A DNA stretch of 64,000 nt from the NCBI GenBank assembly GCA_963765375.1, contig CAVXVZ010000011.1, positions 62,001 to 126,000 on the forward strand, in the 5' to 3' direction. The DNA is from Roseiarcus sp963765375. Lineage in GTDB: Bacteria; Pseudomonadota; Alphaproteobacteria; Rhizobiales; Beijerinckiaceae. Of the stretch, positions 18,194 through 26,311 are shown piece after piece; position 1 is the first letter of the stretch; the number at the start of each line of letters is the position of its first letter. The notes below the pieces were generated by a model, which was not told the DNA's origin, did no database searches, and saw only the letters and a program-made list of their open reading frames with translations. The position numbers and the translations under genes are program-made.

Positions 18194-18290
18194 GGGAATA
18201 GGGGAATACGGTGGAATACGGAATACGCGGAATACGGTGGCGGAATACGGTGACGGAATACGGGAATACGGTGGGAATACGGGAATACGG
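18194..18290 (+). repeat. GGAATACGG short tandem array
   Basis: About nine imperfect copies of a 9-13 base unit (GGAATACGGTG and shorter forms). The last copy runs into the ACGGTGACA terminal motif of the RAYT element. Similar units recur at 18650-18710. The array probably grew by slippage from the element's end sequence. Confidence 0.8.
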
Positions 18291-18388
18291 TGACAGTTGC
18301 ACATTTCCCCCAAATGCGGCTATCCTTCTGCTAGCCTTGAGCTCCTTCAGGAGCCTCCATGTCTCGCATCGGCCGGTTCGTCGTTCCC
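18281..18388 (+). repeat. truncated duplicate of the RAYT 5' end
   Basis: This 108-base segment repeats 18699-18806 with two mismatches by eye. It includes the terminal motif, leader, ribosome binding site and first ten codons of the RAYT gene. It then ends abruptly at a REP sequence. It is a fossil of a second RAYT copy or of an aborted transposition. Confidence 0.85.
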
Positions 18389-18424
18389 CCGCGACCGTCA
18401 TGGCCGGGCTTGTCCCGGCCATCC
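18389..18424 (+). repeat. half REP element
   Basis: A second copy of the REP core (CGACCGTCATGGCCGGG...) found at 18091-18122. It directly follows the truncated RAYT 5' duplicate. The copy lacks the distal inverted arm. Confidence 0.75.
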
Positions 18425-18430
18425 ACGCGG

Positions 18431-18611
18431 GCGGGATTACGGTGACACGTGCATATTTTCCTATATATCCGTCCCCCCACCCAAAGCCCGAAACTCGAAC
18501 TCGACACAGCCGGTGGTCGATCGTAGCGCGGAGCCCAGACTTGAAAAAAGGGATTTATGCATGTGTCACCGTACCGTAATCCACGTAATCCATGTGTCAC
18601 CGTGATCCCGC
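18431..18611. repeat. non-coding unit bounded by inverted RAYT-type termini
   Basis: The left end (GCGGGATTACGGTGACACGTG) and the right end (18588-18611, ATCCATGTGTCACCGTGATCCCGC) are inverted copies of the ACGGTGACA terminal motif. A further inverted copy lies at 18551-18573. The enclosed DNA of about 180 bases has no gene. It resembles a non-autonomous relative of the RAYT element. Confidence 0.6.
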
Positions 18612-18673
18612 CCTTCTGACGTTCGCTGCGCCGAACCACGTGGTTGGGGAATACGGTGGGGAATACGGGGAAT

Positions 18674-18729
18674 ACGGTGACAGTTGCACATTTCCCCGGG
18701 GAATACGGTGACAGTTGCACATTTCCCCC
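18674..18729 (+). repeat. doubled left terminal repeat of the RAYT element
   Basis: Two direct copies of ACGGTGACAGTTGCACATTT at 18674 and 18705, just upstream of the RAYT gene. The motif is the inverse of the sequence at 19478-19500 after the gene, so the pair looks like terminal inverted repeats. Confidence 0.8.
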
Positions 18730-18776
18730 AAATGCGGCTATCCTTCTGCTGGCCTTGAGCTCCTTCAGGAGCCTCC

Positions 18777-19478
18777 ATGTCTCGCATCGGCCGGTTTGTC
18801 GTTCCCGATTTGCCCCATCATGTGACCCAGCGCGGCAATCGGCGCGAAAAGGTGTTCTTCGGCGAGGACGACTACGCGCTTTACCGCGATCTTTTGAGCG
18901 AGGCCTGCCGGCGCGAAGGGGTCGCGGTGTGGGCCTATTGCCTGATGCCGAACCATGTTCATTTGATCCTGACCCCGCGGACGGGCGAGGGCCTCGGGCG
19001 GGCGCTCGGCAAGGCGCACCGGCGCTACTCGGCCTTCGTCAACGCGCGGATGCGCGTGACGGGCCATCTCTTCCAGGCGCGCTTTTCCTCGGTCGTCATG
19101 GATGACGACCATCTGATGGCGGCCGCGCGTTACGTCGCGCTCAATCCGGTGCGGGCGGGGCTCGCGGCGAGGCCCGAGGATTGGCGCTGGTCGAGCGTCG
19201 GCGCCCATCTCGCCGGGCGGGACGACGGCCTGGTCGAGACCGCGCCGCTCATTGAGCGCTGCGGCGGGCAGTTCGCCGATCTCATCGCCGAAGCGTCCGA
19301 TCCGGCCCGGATCGCCGCATTGCGCGCCGCCGAGACAATGGGTCGCCCGCTCGGCGCCGAGGCGTTCCTTGAGCGGCTCGCCGCGCTGACCGGGCGCGAT
19401 CCGCGGCCAGCAAGGCGCGGGCGCAAGCCCGGCGGAGGGCGCGTCGTCGCGGTCGCCAAAGCCGGTCGGAAATCATAG
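18777..19478 (+). CDS. REP-associated tyrosine transposase (RAYT, Y1_Tnp)
   Basis: A 233-residue single-strand transposase of the HUH/Y1 superfamily that mobilises REP sequences. The family signature HHVTQRGN is at 14-21, the metal-binding PNHVH at 58-62, and the catalytic Tyr is Y119 in ARYVALNPVRAG. The basic C-terminal tail (RRGRKPGGGR) may bind DNA. CAGGAG lies just upstream of the ATG. The gene is intact and is surrounded by partial copies of its own ends, REP palindromes and terminal repeats, which suggests recent local activity. Confidence 0.93.
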   Translation: MSRIGRFVVPDLPHHVTQRGNRREKVFFGEDDYALYRDLLSEACRREGVAVWAYCLMPNHVHLILTPRTGEGLGRALGKAHRRYSAFVNARMRVTGHLFQARFSSVVMDDDHLMAAARYVALNPVRAGLAARPEDWRWSSVGAHLAGRDDGLVETAPLIERCGGQFADLIAEASDPARIAALRAAETMGRPLGAEAFLERLAALTGRDPRPARRGRKPGGGRVVAVAKAGRKS

Positions 19479-19500
19479 GGAAATATGCATGTGTCACCGT
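19478..19500 (-). repeat. right terminal repeat of the RAYT element
   Basis: GGGAAATATGCATGTGTCACCGT follows the RAYT stop codon directly. It is the imperfect reverse complement of the left motif at 18674 and 18705. Other copies occur at 18551-18573 and, split by an insertion, at 19721-21123. Confidence 0.8.
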
Positions 19501-19505
19501 TTCCA

Positions 19506-19734
19506 TGCGGCGGGCAGTTCGCCGATCTCATCGCCGAAGCGCCCGATCCGGCCCGGATCGCCGCATTGCGCGCCGCCGAGACAATGGGTCGCCCGCTCGG
19601 CGCCGAGGCGTTCCTTGAGCGGCTCGCCGCGCTGACCGGGCGCGATCCGCGGCCAGGAAGGCGCGGGCGCAAGCCCGGCGGAGGGCGCGTCGTCGCGGGC
19701 GCCAAAGCCGGTCGGAATTATAGGGAAATATGCA
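19506..19734 (+). pseudogene. duplicate of the RAYT 3' end
   Basis: This segment repeats 19260-19489, the last 70-odd codons of the RAYT gene plus its right terminal repeat, at a period of about 246 bases. Only a few substitutions and a one-base length change near the end separate the copies. It has no start and is a non-functional fragment. Its terminal repeat is interrupted after TGCA by the IS3-family element. Confidence 0.88.
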
Positions 19735-19795
19735 TGAACTGCCCCCCGAAAGTGAGACAGGGCGAATTGAGTGACAGAGCCTGTTAGGAGGCTCT

Positions 19796-20188
19796 ATGTC
19801 ACAGCAAGGGATGCGCACATTTTCGACCGAGTTCAAGGAAGCTGTGGTGGTTCGGCTCGACGCCGGGGAGCGGATGGCGGCGGTTTCGGACGAACTGAAG
19901 ATCAGGCGCAAGCTGCTTTACGAATGGCGAGCGGCCTATCGCGAGCTTGGCGCAGCCGGGCTCAACCGGAAGCGCGGACGTAAGCCGGGCGGCGCCCGCG
20001 CCAGTCCGGACGCTGCGCCGGCTACGCCTGCTCCGCTTACCGAACTGGCGCGGGCGCAAGCGCGGATTGTCGAGCTCGAGCGCAAGATCGGCAAGCAGCA
20101 GATGGACCTCGTTTTTTTCGCGAAGCCTTGCGGCTCATCGACGCACGGGACCTCATGTCTCGCGCGACGCCATCTACGCGGTCATTGA
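19796..20188 (+). CDS. IS3-family transposase OrfA
   Basis: A 130-residue protein with an N-terminal helix-turn-helix (RTFSTEFKEAVVVRL...ERMAAVSDELKI) that binds the element's ends. A leucine-zipper-like segment at 80-105 precedes a T7 run at 20112-20118 suited to ribosomal slippage. AGGAGG precedes the ATG. After the slippery run the frame reads out into about 25 unrelated residues. The usual -1 shift would lead to the native OrfB start region (LRLIDARDLMSR). Confidence 0.88.
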   Translation: MSQQGMRTFSTEFKEAVVVRLDAGERMAAVSDELKIRRKLLYEWRAAYRELGAAGLNRKRGRKPGGARASPDAAPATPAPLTELARAQARIVELERKIGKQQMDLVFFAKPCGSSTHGTSCLARRHLRGH

Positions 20189-21050
20189 AGAAATGAACGC
20201 GCGGGAGACGCAAGGCGCCCCCTCGATCGAGCATTTGTGCCGCTTAAGCGGCGTGTCGCGCGCCGGCTTCTATCGCTTTGGCGAGGTTCGCGCGCCGAAG
20301 CGAGCGGAAGCGGATCTGCGCGACAAAATCCAGACGATCGCGCTCAAAAATCGCTTCTACGGCTATCGGCGAGTCTGCCGAGACCTCTGGCGCGTCGATG
20401 GCCTGAAGGTCAATCACAAGCACGTCTTGCGCCTGATGCGTGAGGACAATCTGCTCCGCCTGCGCGAAAGGCCGTTCGTTCCCTACACCACCAACAGCCG
20501 GCATGAGTTTCCCATCGTCGCCAATCTGACGCGTGGACGCGTCCCAACCGGGCTCGATCAGATCTGGGTCGCCGACATCACTTATGTCAGGCTGGCGGGA
20601 CAGTTTGTCTACCTGGCCGTCGTTCTCGACGCCTTTTCCCGCAGGGTGATCGGCTGGGCGCTCGCCGACCATCTCGAAGCGAGCCTGGCGATCGAAGCGC
20701 TCGACATGGCCTTGACCGCCCGAAGCCCCGAGCCCGGCCTCATCCATCACTCCGACCGGGGCGTGCAATACGCCTGCGCCGACTATTGCGACAAGCTCGC
20801 GGCGCGCGGCGCTCTGATCAGCATGAGCCGCGCCGGCAACCCTTATGACAACGCCAAGGCCGAGCGCTTCATGCGCACCCTGAAGGAGGAAGAAGTGAAC
20901 GGCAAGACTTACGCGTCTGTCGACGACGCCCGAGCCCATATCGGCGCCTTCCTCGAAAACGTCTATAATCGAGCCCGACTGCACTCCGCGCTCGGCTACA
21001 AACCCCCGGTCGAGTTCGAAGCCGAACTCCGCCAATGCGAAACCGTCTGA
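20155..21050 (+). CDS. IS3-family transposase OrfB (integrase domain), probably frameshifted
   Basis: This part carries the HTH_21 and rve integrase core with a complete DDE triad: D in WVADITY, D in HHSDRGVQY, and E in the NPYDNAKAERFMRTLKEEE segment. The bulk reads in one frame from about 20163. The native start region (20128-20163, including ATG at 20155, MSR) is in the neighbouring frame. An expanded CGCGCG run at 20161-20166 is two bases longer than the sequence needed to join MSR to DAIYAV, so the OrfAB fusion cannot form by the normal -1 shift. The element is probably inactive. A chance upstream extension of the frame begins at 19947. Confidence 0.82.
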
Positions 21051-21144
21051 AACGACACAACCAAAACTCTGTCCCTCAAATCCAGCGTCTCAGACAAAGG
21101 GTGCAGTTCATGCATGTGTCACCGTTTACCCCCCGTTTACCCAG

Positions 21145-21168
21145 CCCTTCTCCCGAACGGGAGAAGGG
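21145..21168. repeat. short intergenic palindrome
   Basis: CCCTTCTCCCG and its exact inverse flank a two-base centre. It lies just downstream of the CoA-transferase operon. A related TTCTCCCG...CGGGAGAA palindrome is found at 38420-38439. It could form a transcript hairpin but has no U-run. Confidence 0.7.
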
Positions 21169-21179
21169 CAACGCGCCCG

Positions 21180-21833
21180 TCAGTTCAACGCCATCTCCGG
21201 CGGGTCGCCCTCGACGATGAGATAGGCGCCGGTGGCTTCCTCTATCTCGCGCAGCGAGACGCCCGGGCCGCGCTCGCGCAGCACGAGGCCGGCGTCGGTC
21301 GGCTCGATGACCGCCATTTCGGTGACGACGAGGCTGACCCGCCGGGTCGCGGTCAGGGGCAGGGTGCAGCGGGGGACGATCTTGTGGCCGCCCTTGCCGG
21401 AATGGACCATCGCCACCACCACCTTCCTCGCGCCCGAGACGAGGTCCATCGCCCCGCCCATGCCCGGCGCCATCTTGCCCGGCACCATCCAGTTCGCGAG
21501 ATAGCCGCGCTCGTCGACTTCGAGGCCGCCAAGCACGGTCATGTCCAGGTGCCCGCCGCGGATGAGGCCGAAGCTCATGGCGCTGTCGATCGAGGCCGCC
21601 CCCGGCATCGCGGTGACGAAGCCGCCGCCGGCGTCGGTGAGATCGGGGTCCTCCATGCCCTCGGGCGGGCGGGGGCCGAGGCCGATGACCCCGTTCTCGG
21701 CCTGGAAGAACACGTGGACGTCCTTCGGCAGGTAATGGGCGACCAGGCTCGGCAGCCCGATGCCGAGGTTGACGAGGGTGTCAGGCTTCACCTCCTTCGC
21801 GACCCGGCGGGCGATGATTTCCTTGGCGTCCAT
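21180..21833 (-). CDS. 3-oxoacid CoA-transferase subunit B
   Basis: A 217-residue subunit of a family I CoA-transferase (AtoA/ScoB/PcaJ group). The active-site Glu is E46 in the QAENGVIGLG motif. The enzyme moves CoA from succinyl-CoA or acetyl-CoA to a short-chain 3-oxoacid, in ketone-body or aromatic degradation. The start overlaps the stop of subunit A by one base, so the two are translationally coupled. The sequence does not decide between acetoacetate and 3-oxoadipate as substrate. No other degradation genes are near. Confidence 0.9.
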   Translation of the reverse strand: MDAKEIIARRVAKEVKPDTLVNLGIGLPSLVAHYLPKDVHVFFQAENGVIGLGPRPPEGMEDPDLTDAGGGFVTAMPGAASIDSAMSFGLIRGGHLDMTVLGGLEVDERGYLANWMVPGKMAPGMGGAMDLVSGARKVVVAMVHSGKGGHKIVPRCTLPLTATRRVSLVVTEMAVIEPTDAGLVLRERGPGVSLREIEEATGAYLIVEGDPPEMALN

Positions 21834-22486
21834 CAGAAGGCCCTCTCCAGAAGGTGGGTCACCAGAATGCCGGGCGTCTTGACCGAATCGGGCGGGATGA
21901 CGCCGACGGGGACGATCGTTTGCGGCTCGGCGATGACCACGTCGGCGGCAAGCGCGATCACCGGATTGAAGTTGTGCGCGGTCAGCGAATATTCGAGATT
22001 GCCGTAGTAATCGGCCTGTTTCGCCGCGATGAGGGCGAAATCGCCGCGGATCGGCGTCTCGAGCAGATAAGGTTTGCCGTCGACCTCGATGATCCGCTTG
22101 CCCTTCTCGACCAGCGTGCCGATGCCGGTCGCGGTGAGCACGCCGCCCAAGCCGACCCCGCCGGCCCGGATGCGCTCGATCAGCGTGCCCTGGGGCGCGA
22201 GTTCGACCTCGATCTCGCCCGCGATCATTTTGGCCTGCGTTTCGGGATTGAGGCCGATGTGCGAGGCGACGAGTTTCTTGACCGCGCCGGCGCCGATGAG
22301 CTTGCCGATCCCTCGTCCGGGCCAGGCGGTGTCGTTGGCGATGACGGTCAGGCCCTTCGCGCCGCGGCGGACCAGCGCGTCGATGAGCCGATGGGGCGAG
22401 CCAGTGCCCATGAAGCCGCCGATCAACAGCGTCGCGCCGTCGGGTATCAGCGCCGCGGCCGCATCGGCGGTGATCGCGTCCTTCAT
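21833..22486 (-). CDS. 3-oxoacid CoA-transferase subunit A
   Basis: A 217-residue partner of the downstream subunit B (AtoD/ScoA/PcaI group). It has the glycine-rich LLIGGFMGTGSPHRL motif near the N-terminus and the CoA-binding GGVGLGGVLTATGIGT segment. GGAG lies about eight bases before the ATG at 22486. Upstream in-frame ATGs would add an unrelated Arg-rich extension and are rejected. The pair forms its own operon. Confidence 0.9.
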   Translation of the reverse strand: MKDAITADAAAALIPDGATLLIGGFMGTGSPHRLIDALVRRGAKGLTVIANDTAWPGRGIGKLIGAGAVKKLVASHIGLNPETQAKMIAGEIEVELAPQGTLIERIRAGGVGLGGVLTATGIGTLVEKGKRIIEVDGKPYLLETPIRGDFALIAAKQADYYGNLEYSLTAHNFNPVIALAADVVIAEPQTIVPVGVIPPDSVKTPGILVTHLLERAF

Positions 22487-22580
22487 CTGTTCCGCTCCCC
22501 GGTGCTCGCGTCGGCGCGTTCGTGAGCGGCGTGACGCAAGGAGCGTGCCGCCGCTTAAGAGTTTGGCGGCCGCGCGGACC

Positions 22581-24062
22581 CTATTGCCGCCCGGTATAGT
22601 GGCGCCACCGCGAGCGGGCGCGACGGCGCAGCGAATCGGACGATCGGCGCCGCGGCTCGGGCGTGACGCTCTGACCGCCCTCGAGGTCGAAGGTCTGCCC
22701 GAGATATTCGCTGGGCGCCATCGCGTCCGCGACCGCGTCGGCCCCGTTTTTTGCATTTCCGGGCGAGGACGCGCCTGAGGGCGGATTCTCGGCGATCTGT
22801 TGTTCGAGCGTCTTGAGATCGGCGGAAGCCGCGGCGGCGGCGGCGTCCGCCTGCGCGGAGGGCGGGATCGAGACGGAGAGTCCGCCCGCGCCTGCGCTCT
22901 GCGGCGACGCCGGCTGCTGCTGCGGCGCGGCTTGCGGCTGAGCGGCCTGCGGGGCCGAGGCTTGCGACGGGGCGGTCAGCGCAGGCGCGGGGCTCATGGC
23001 TTGCGCAGGAGCCGGTTGCGGCGGCGTCTCGTCGGCGACCAGCGGCGCGGCGAGCTCGGGCTCAGCCTTGCTCACCTTCCCCGAGGCCGGCGCCGGGGCC
23101 GCGCCTGGGGGCGCCATGAAGGGTTCGATCTCAACCGTCGCGGTCAGGCCGGCGACGAGCTTGACCCCCTCCGGGACCTCGTCGATGTGAATGCGCACCG
23201 GCACGCGCTGGGCGAGCCGCACGAAGGTGAAGATCGGATTGACCGAAGCAAGCCCCGAGGCGTCGGGAGCCGCGTTCGGAACATTGATGCCGCGCGCGAG
23301 CCCCTGAACCCGGCCGCGCAGCAGCGGGGTATATCCCATGAGCTTGATCGTGGCGGCGTCGCCTTCCCGAATCCGCCCGAGCGCGGTCTCCTCGAAATAG
23401 GCGTCGACCCAGAACGAATCGGAGTTGACGACCGAAAGCTGGAGGGCGCCGACATCGGCATAGTCCCCGAGCTGAGCGGTAAGATTGGTGACATAGCCGT
23501 TGACCGGCGAGCGCACCTGGGTGCGCTTGAAATTGACCCGCGCCTGCTCGAGGTTCGCGAGCGCCGACTGGTAGGACGCCTCGGCGTTGGCCGCCTGGCT
23601 GATATAGGTCTGCCGCTCCTCCATGGTGACCGCGATGTCGTTGAGCTTCTCGCGCCGGATCATTTCGGCGTTGGCGTTCTCGGCGGTCGCGCGCGTCTGC
23701 TCGACCGCCGCCTGCGCCTGCCGGACGGCGATCGAATAGTTCCTTGGATCGATCAGCATCAGGAGATCGCCCTTGCGGACGAACTGGTTGTCGGCGATCG
23801 GCAATTGCACGATCTCGCCGGCGACCTGAGGGGCGATTTTCACGACATAGGCGCGGACCGTCCCGTCGCGCGTCCAGGGCGCGCCCATGTAATATTGCCA
23901 CGCCGCATAGCCGAGCGCGGCCGCGACGCAGACCGCGACCACTGTGACGAGAACCGGCGCGATGCGGAGCGACGACAGGACCGAGCGGCGCTTGACCGCC
24001 GGCGCGGCGCCGACGCTGGCGCCTTTCAGGACGTCGTTGGCTTTCAACTCGACGCGGGACAT
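22581..24062 (-). CDS. HlyD/EmrA-family membrane fusion protein with long C-terminal extension
   Basis: A 493-residue periplasmic adaptor of the AaeA/EmrA type. One membrane segment lies at about 32-55, followed by the biotinyl-lipoyl-like half (TRDGTVRAYVVKIAPQVAGEI), a coiled-coil hairpin (about 110-190) and the second lipoyl/beta-barrel region up to about residue 311. The remaining 180 residues are an Ala/Pro/Gln-rich tail unusual for the family. It is the last gene of an operon with DUF1656 and an FUSC permease, all overlapping. The expected role is efflux of aromatic acids or similar anions. Confidence 0.85.
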   Translation of the reverse strand: MSRVELKANDVLKGASVGAAPAVKRRSVLSSLRIAPVLVTVVAVCVAAALGYAAWQYYMGAPWTRDGTVRAYVVKIAPQVAGEIVQLPIADNQFVRKGDLLMLIDPRNYSIAVRQAQAAVEQTRATAENANAEMIRREKLNDIAVTMEERQTYISQAANAEASYQSALANLEQARVNFKRTQVRSPVNGYVTNLTAQLGDYADVGALQLSVVNSDSFWVDAYFEETALGRIREGDAATIKLMGYTPLLRGRVQGLARGINVPNAAPDASGLASVNPIFTFVRLAQRVPVRIHIDEVPEGVKLVAGLTATVEIEPFMAPPGAAPAPASGKVSKAEPELAAPLVADETPPQPAPAQAMSPAPALTAPSQASAPQAAQPQAAPQQQPASPQSAGAGGLSVSIPPSAQADAAAAAASADLKTLEQQIAENPPSGASSPGNAKNGADAVADAMAPSEYLGQTFDLEGGQSVTPEPRRRSSDSLRRRARSRWRHYTGRQ

Positions 24063-24274
24063 CAGCTTCCCCAACGCGCCACGACAAGGACGATGGACGA
24101 GACGATGATAACATAGAGCGCAAGGTCGAACAGCGCCGGATGCCAGACCCGCTCGCTCAGACCAACCCGGTCGCCAGCTCGCCTCAGCAGGAGATAGATG
24201 ATCCAAGCCACGCCGAGGATCACCACGATCGGCGCCACGTAAAGTCCAAACAGGTTGATTTCGTTGAACCTCAT
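24062..24274 (-). CDS. DUF1656 small membrane protein (AaeX-like)
   Basis: A 70-residue inner-membrane protein with two hydrophobic helices (about 8-30 and 46-66). The N-terminal FNEINLFGLYVAPIVV pattern is typical of DUF1656/AaeX. It overlaps the FUSC gene by 4 bp upstream and shares one base with the HlyD start downstream, an arrangement common to these efflux operons. Its exact role in the pump is unknown. Confidence 0.85.
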   Translation of the reverse strand: MRFNEINLFGLYVAPIVVILGVAWIIYLLLRRAGDRVGLSERVWHPALFDLALYVIIVSSIVLVVARWGS

Positions 24275-26301
24275 GCGAGCGGCCGGTCGAAATAAGAGCC
24301 GAATTCGGAGAGCTGGCCCGAAATCACCACAATGCTCGCCCTGAGGCTCAACAGGATCCGGGATCTCGCGCGGGGCAGGGCGGCGACCCGGCGGTCGATC
24401 TCCTTGAGGCGCTCGATCGCTTCGCCGCTTCGGCCTTCAGCGAGCGGCGCGAGCACGGCGTCCACCATCCCGCCTGGGACGAAGCGCGGCGCAACGAGGC
24501 GAAGGCGCACGATCTCCTTGCCGACTGCGACCGCCGCGGCGAGTTCGGCCCGCTCGACCGGCTCCGCCTGGTCGGGCATCGCGAGCAGGCGCGCGACGCC
24601 TAGGTTTTCCCAGTCGGCCTGCCTTCCCGGCGAAGCTCGCCGCACCAGCCGCCTGAGATCGGCGAGCGTCAAGGCGAGCAGCCTCTCAGTGCGGGTCGCC
24701 GGCGACAGCGGAGGGATCACCAGCATGGCGATCACGCCAAAGGCGATGCCGGCAAGAATGGCGATCGCGCCGTTCCAGAACCCCGACCCATCGTAGGTCA
24801 TCCCGTTCGTGATGTTGAGCATCGGCAGGAAGTTGACGGCCGCCGCGAAGGTAAACATCGGCCTCCACCCGCGCGCATTCAGAAATCCCAGCGGCACGAG
24901 CACCAAGCCCAGCACCAGGCAGAGGCTCGGGAATGTCGTCGCCTTTGGAAGGATCCCGAACACGACGATGGCCGCGAGCACGGCGCTGAGCGTTGATCCC
25001 TGAAGAAACATGACCGACGCGGAATAAGCGCCGTCCCCAGCGGGCGGCAAAAGGATGACGATCACCGCGCAGAACGTGATCGCCGCCACGCCGTTCGGCC
25101 AGGCGCTGGCGATCCAGAACAGCGAGATCGCCCCGACGGCGACAAGAGTCCGCGCGGCGTTCAGGAAAGCCGGCGCCCAATCGGCGACGCGCAAGCGCGC
25201 CATTCCCCTGACGCCGACAACGTCGCGGGGATCGATCACGCCCGTCAGGCCATCGAGCGCGCGGGCCATGCCCAACATGCCGACGGCCGCGTTGTCGGCA
25301 AGCAGCCTCTGCATCGGCGTGTCAGCGTCGAAGCGCGTCAGCGATCGCACGGTCGAACAGCAAGCGTCGCGCAACGCCGCGGGTTCCTCGGCCGAACGGG
25401 TCGCGTTGGGCGAAAGCCGCGCCTGCGGGAGCAGGTCATGAACGGCGTTGGCTTCACGCGGGGTGGTCGAGTCGCCGTTGAGCGCGAGCGCGAACGCAAC
25501 CTTGCGCCAGGCGGAGATCGTCTCCATCAGGCCCGCGACCGCCCGCTGCAGCACTGCCGAGCGATAGCGCAGGTCGGACGCCTCGCCGATCGCCGCGTCG
25601 ATCATGGGATAGAGCGCGATGACGCGCCGCAAGAGCTCGCGTCGAAGCCCGCGAAACTGATCGAGGCTGGAGCTTGGATTCGCAAATATATCGGTGAACC
25701 CGTCCATGATCGCGCTCGACACTGCCGCGGATTCCGTCGCCAGCTTTCGCCGCGAGTGCCCGAGATCGGTCAAGGCGAGCACGACGCCCGCAGAGACAAT
25801 GCCGATGCAAATCTCGATCGCGCGGTTGATGGCGAAGATGAAAACGATGCCGTTCGTGCTTCCAACCGGCCCGAGAACGTCGATCGCAATGATCGCGGCG
25901 GTGTAGCCGGCGAGCGCCGCTGCGTAGGCGGCGAAATTGCGCAATACCGTCGCCACGAAGGCGGAGGCCGCGCACCAGAGCGCGAGTCCGACGAGAAAGC
26001 CCACCCGATCCTGGCGAGAGAGTGCGGCAAGGATGACGATGGCGATAGCGCCGACCACGGTTCCGACCATCCGGAACATCGACTTGCGCAGCGAGGCGCC
26101 GAGCACCGGCTGGCAGACGAGCGCGGCCGTCGTCGCCGCCCACGAGGGTTCGCTGAGTTCGAGCTCAAACGCCACATAGAACGAAAGGCAGACCGAGGCC
26201 CAGAGCCTGAGGCCGAACAGGAGCGCCGGCGTCGCGGCGTGCAGCGCCTCAGCGAGCGAAGCGCGGGAGGGCGTTGCGATCGTGGGACTGGCCGCGGTCA
26301 T
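24271..26301 (-). CDS. FUSC-family efflux permease (AaeB-like)
   Basis: A 676-residue inner-membrane protein with two blocks of hydrophobic helices (about 25-180 and 370-510), each followed by a cytoplasmic region. This is the layout of aromatic-acid exporters AaeB and related FUSC proteins. The segment PSWAATTAALVCQPVLGASLRKSMFR near residue 52 is a family hallmark. It leads the operon with the DUF1656 and HlyD-type genes. The substrate cannot be read from sequence, and no adjacent regulator is seen. Confidence 0.87.
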   Translation of the reverse strand: MTAASPTIATPSRASLAEALHAATPALLFGLRLWASVCLSFYVAFELELSEPSWAATTAALVCQPVLGASLRKSMFRMVGTVVGAIAIVILAALSRQDRVGFLVGLALWCAASAFVATVLRNFAAYAAALAGYTAAIIAIDVLGPVGSTNGIVFIFAINRAIEICIGIVSAGVVLALTDLGHSRRKLATESAAVSSAIMDGFTDIFANPSSSLDQFRGLRRELLRRVIALYPMIDAAIGEASDLRYRSAVLQRAVAGLMETISAWRKVAFALALNGDSTTPREANAVHDLLPQARLSPNATRSAEEPAALRDACCSTVRSLTRFDADTPMQRLLADNAAVGMLGMARALDGLTGVIDPRDVVGVRGMARLRVADWAPAFLNAARTLVAVGAISLFWIASAWPNGVAAITFCAVIVILLPPAGDGAYSASVMFLQGSTLSAVLAAIVVFGILPKATTFPSLCLVLGLVLVPLGFLNARGWRPMFTFAAAVNFLPMLNITNGMTYDGSGFWNGAIAILAGIAFGVIAMLVIPPLSPATRTERLLALTLADLRRLVRRASPGRQADWENLGVARLLAMPDQAEPVERAELAAAVAVGKEIVRLRLVAPRFVPGGMVDAVLAPLAEGRSGEAIERLKEIDRRVAALPRARSRILLSLRASIVVISGQLSEFGSYFDRPLA

Positions 26302-26311
26302 GGCTTGAGCC

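Larger units (their letters stand above)
19735..21110 (+). mobile_element. IS3-family insertion sequence
   Basis: A 1376-base element with imperfect terminal inverted repeats beginning TGAACTGC at both ends. The flanks show a 4-base target duplication, TGCA (19731-19734 and 21111-21114). Removing the element and one TGCA recreates the RAYT terminal repeat GGGAAATATGCATGTGTCACCGT exactly, so the boundaries are secure. It carries two overlapping transposase frames. Confidence 0.92.

Noticed and set aside
18194..18710. Repeated GGAATACGG units that could be taken for a CRISPR array
   Set aside because: Units are too short, there are no unique spacers of constant length, there are no cas genes, and the units trace to a transposon end.
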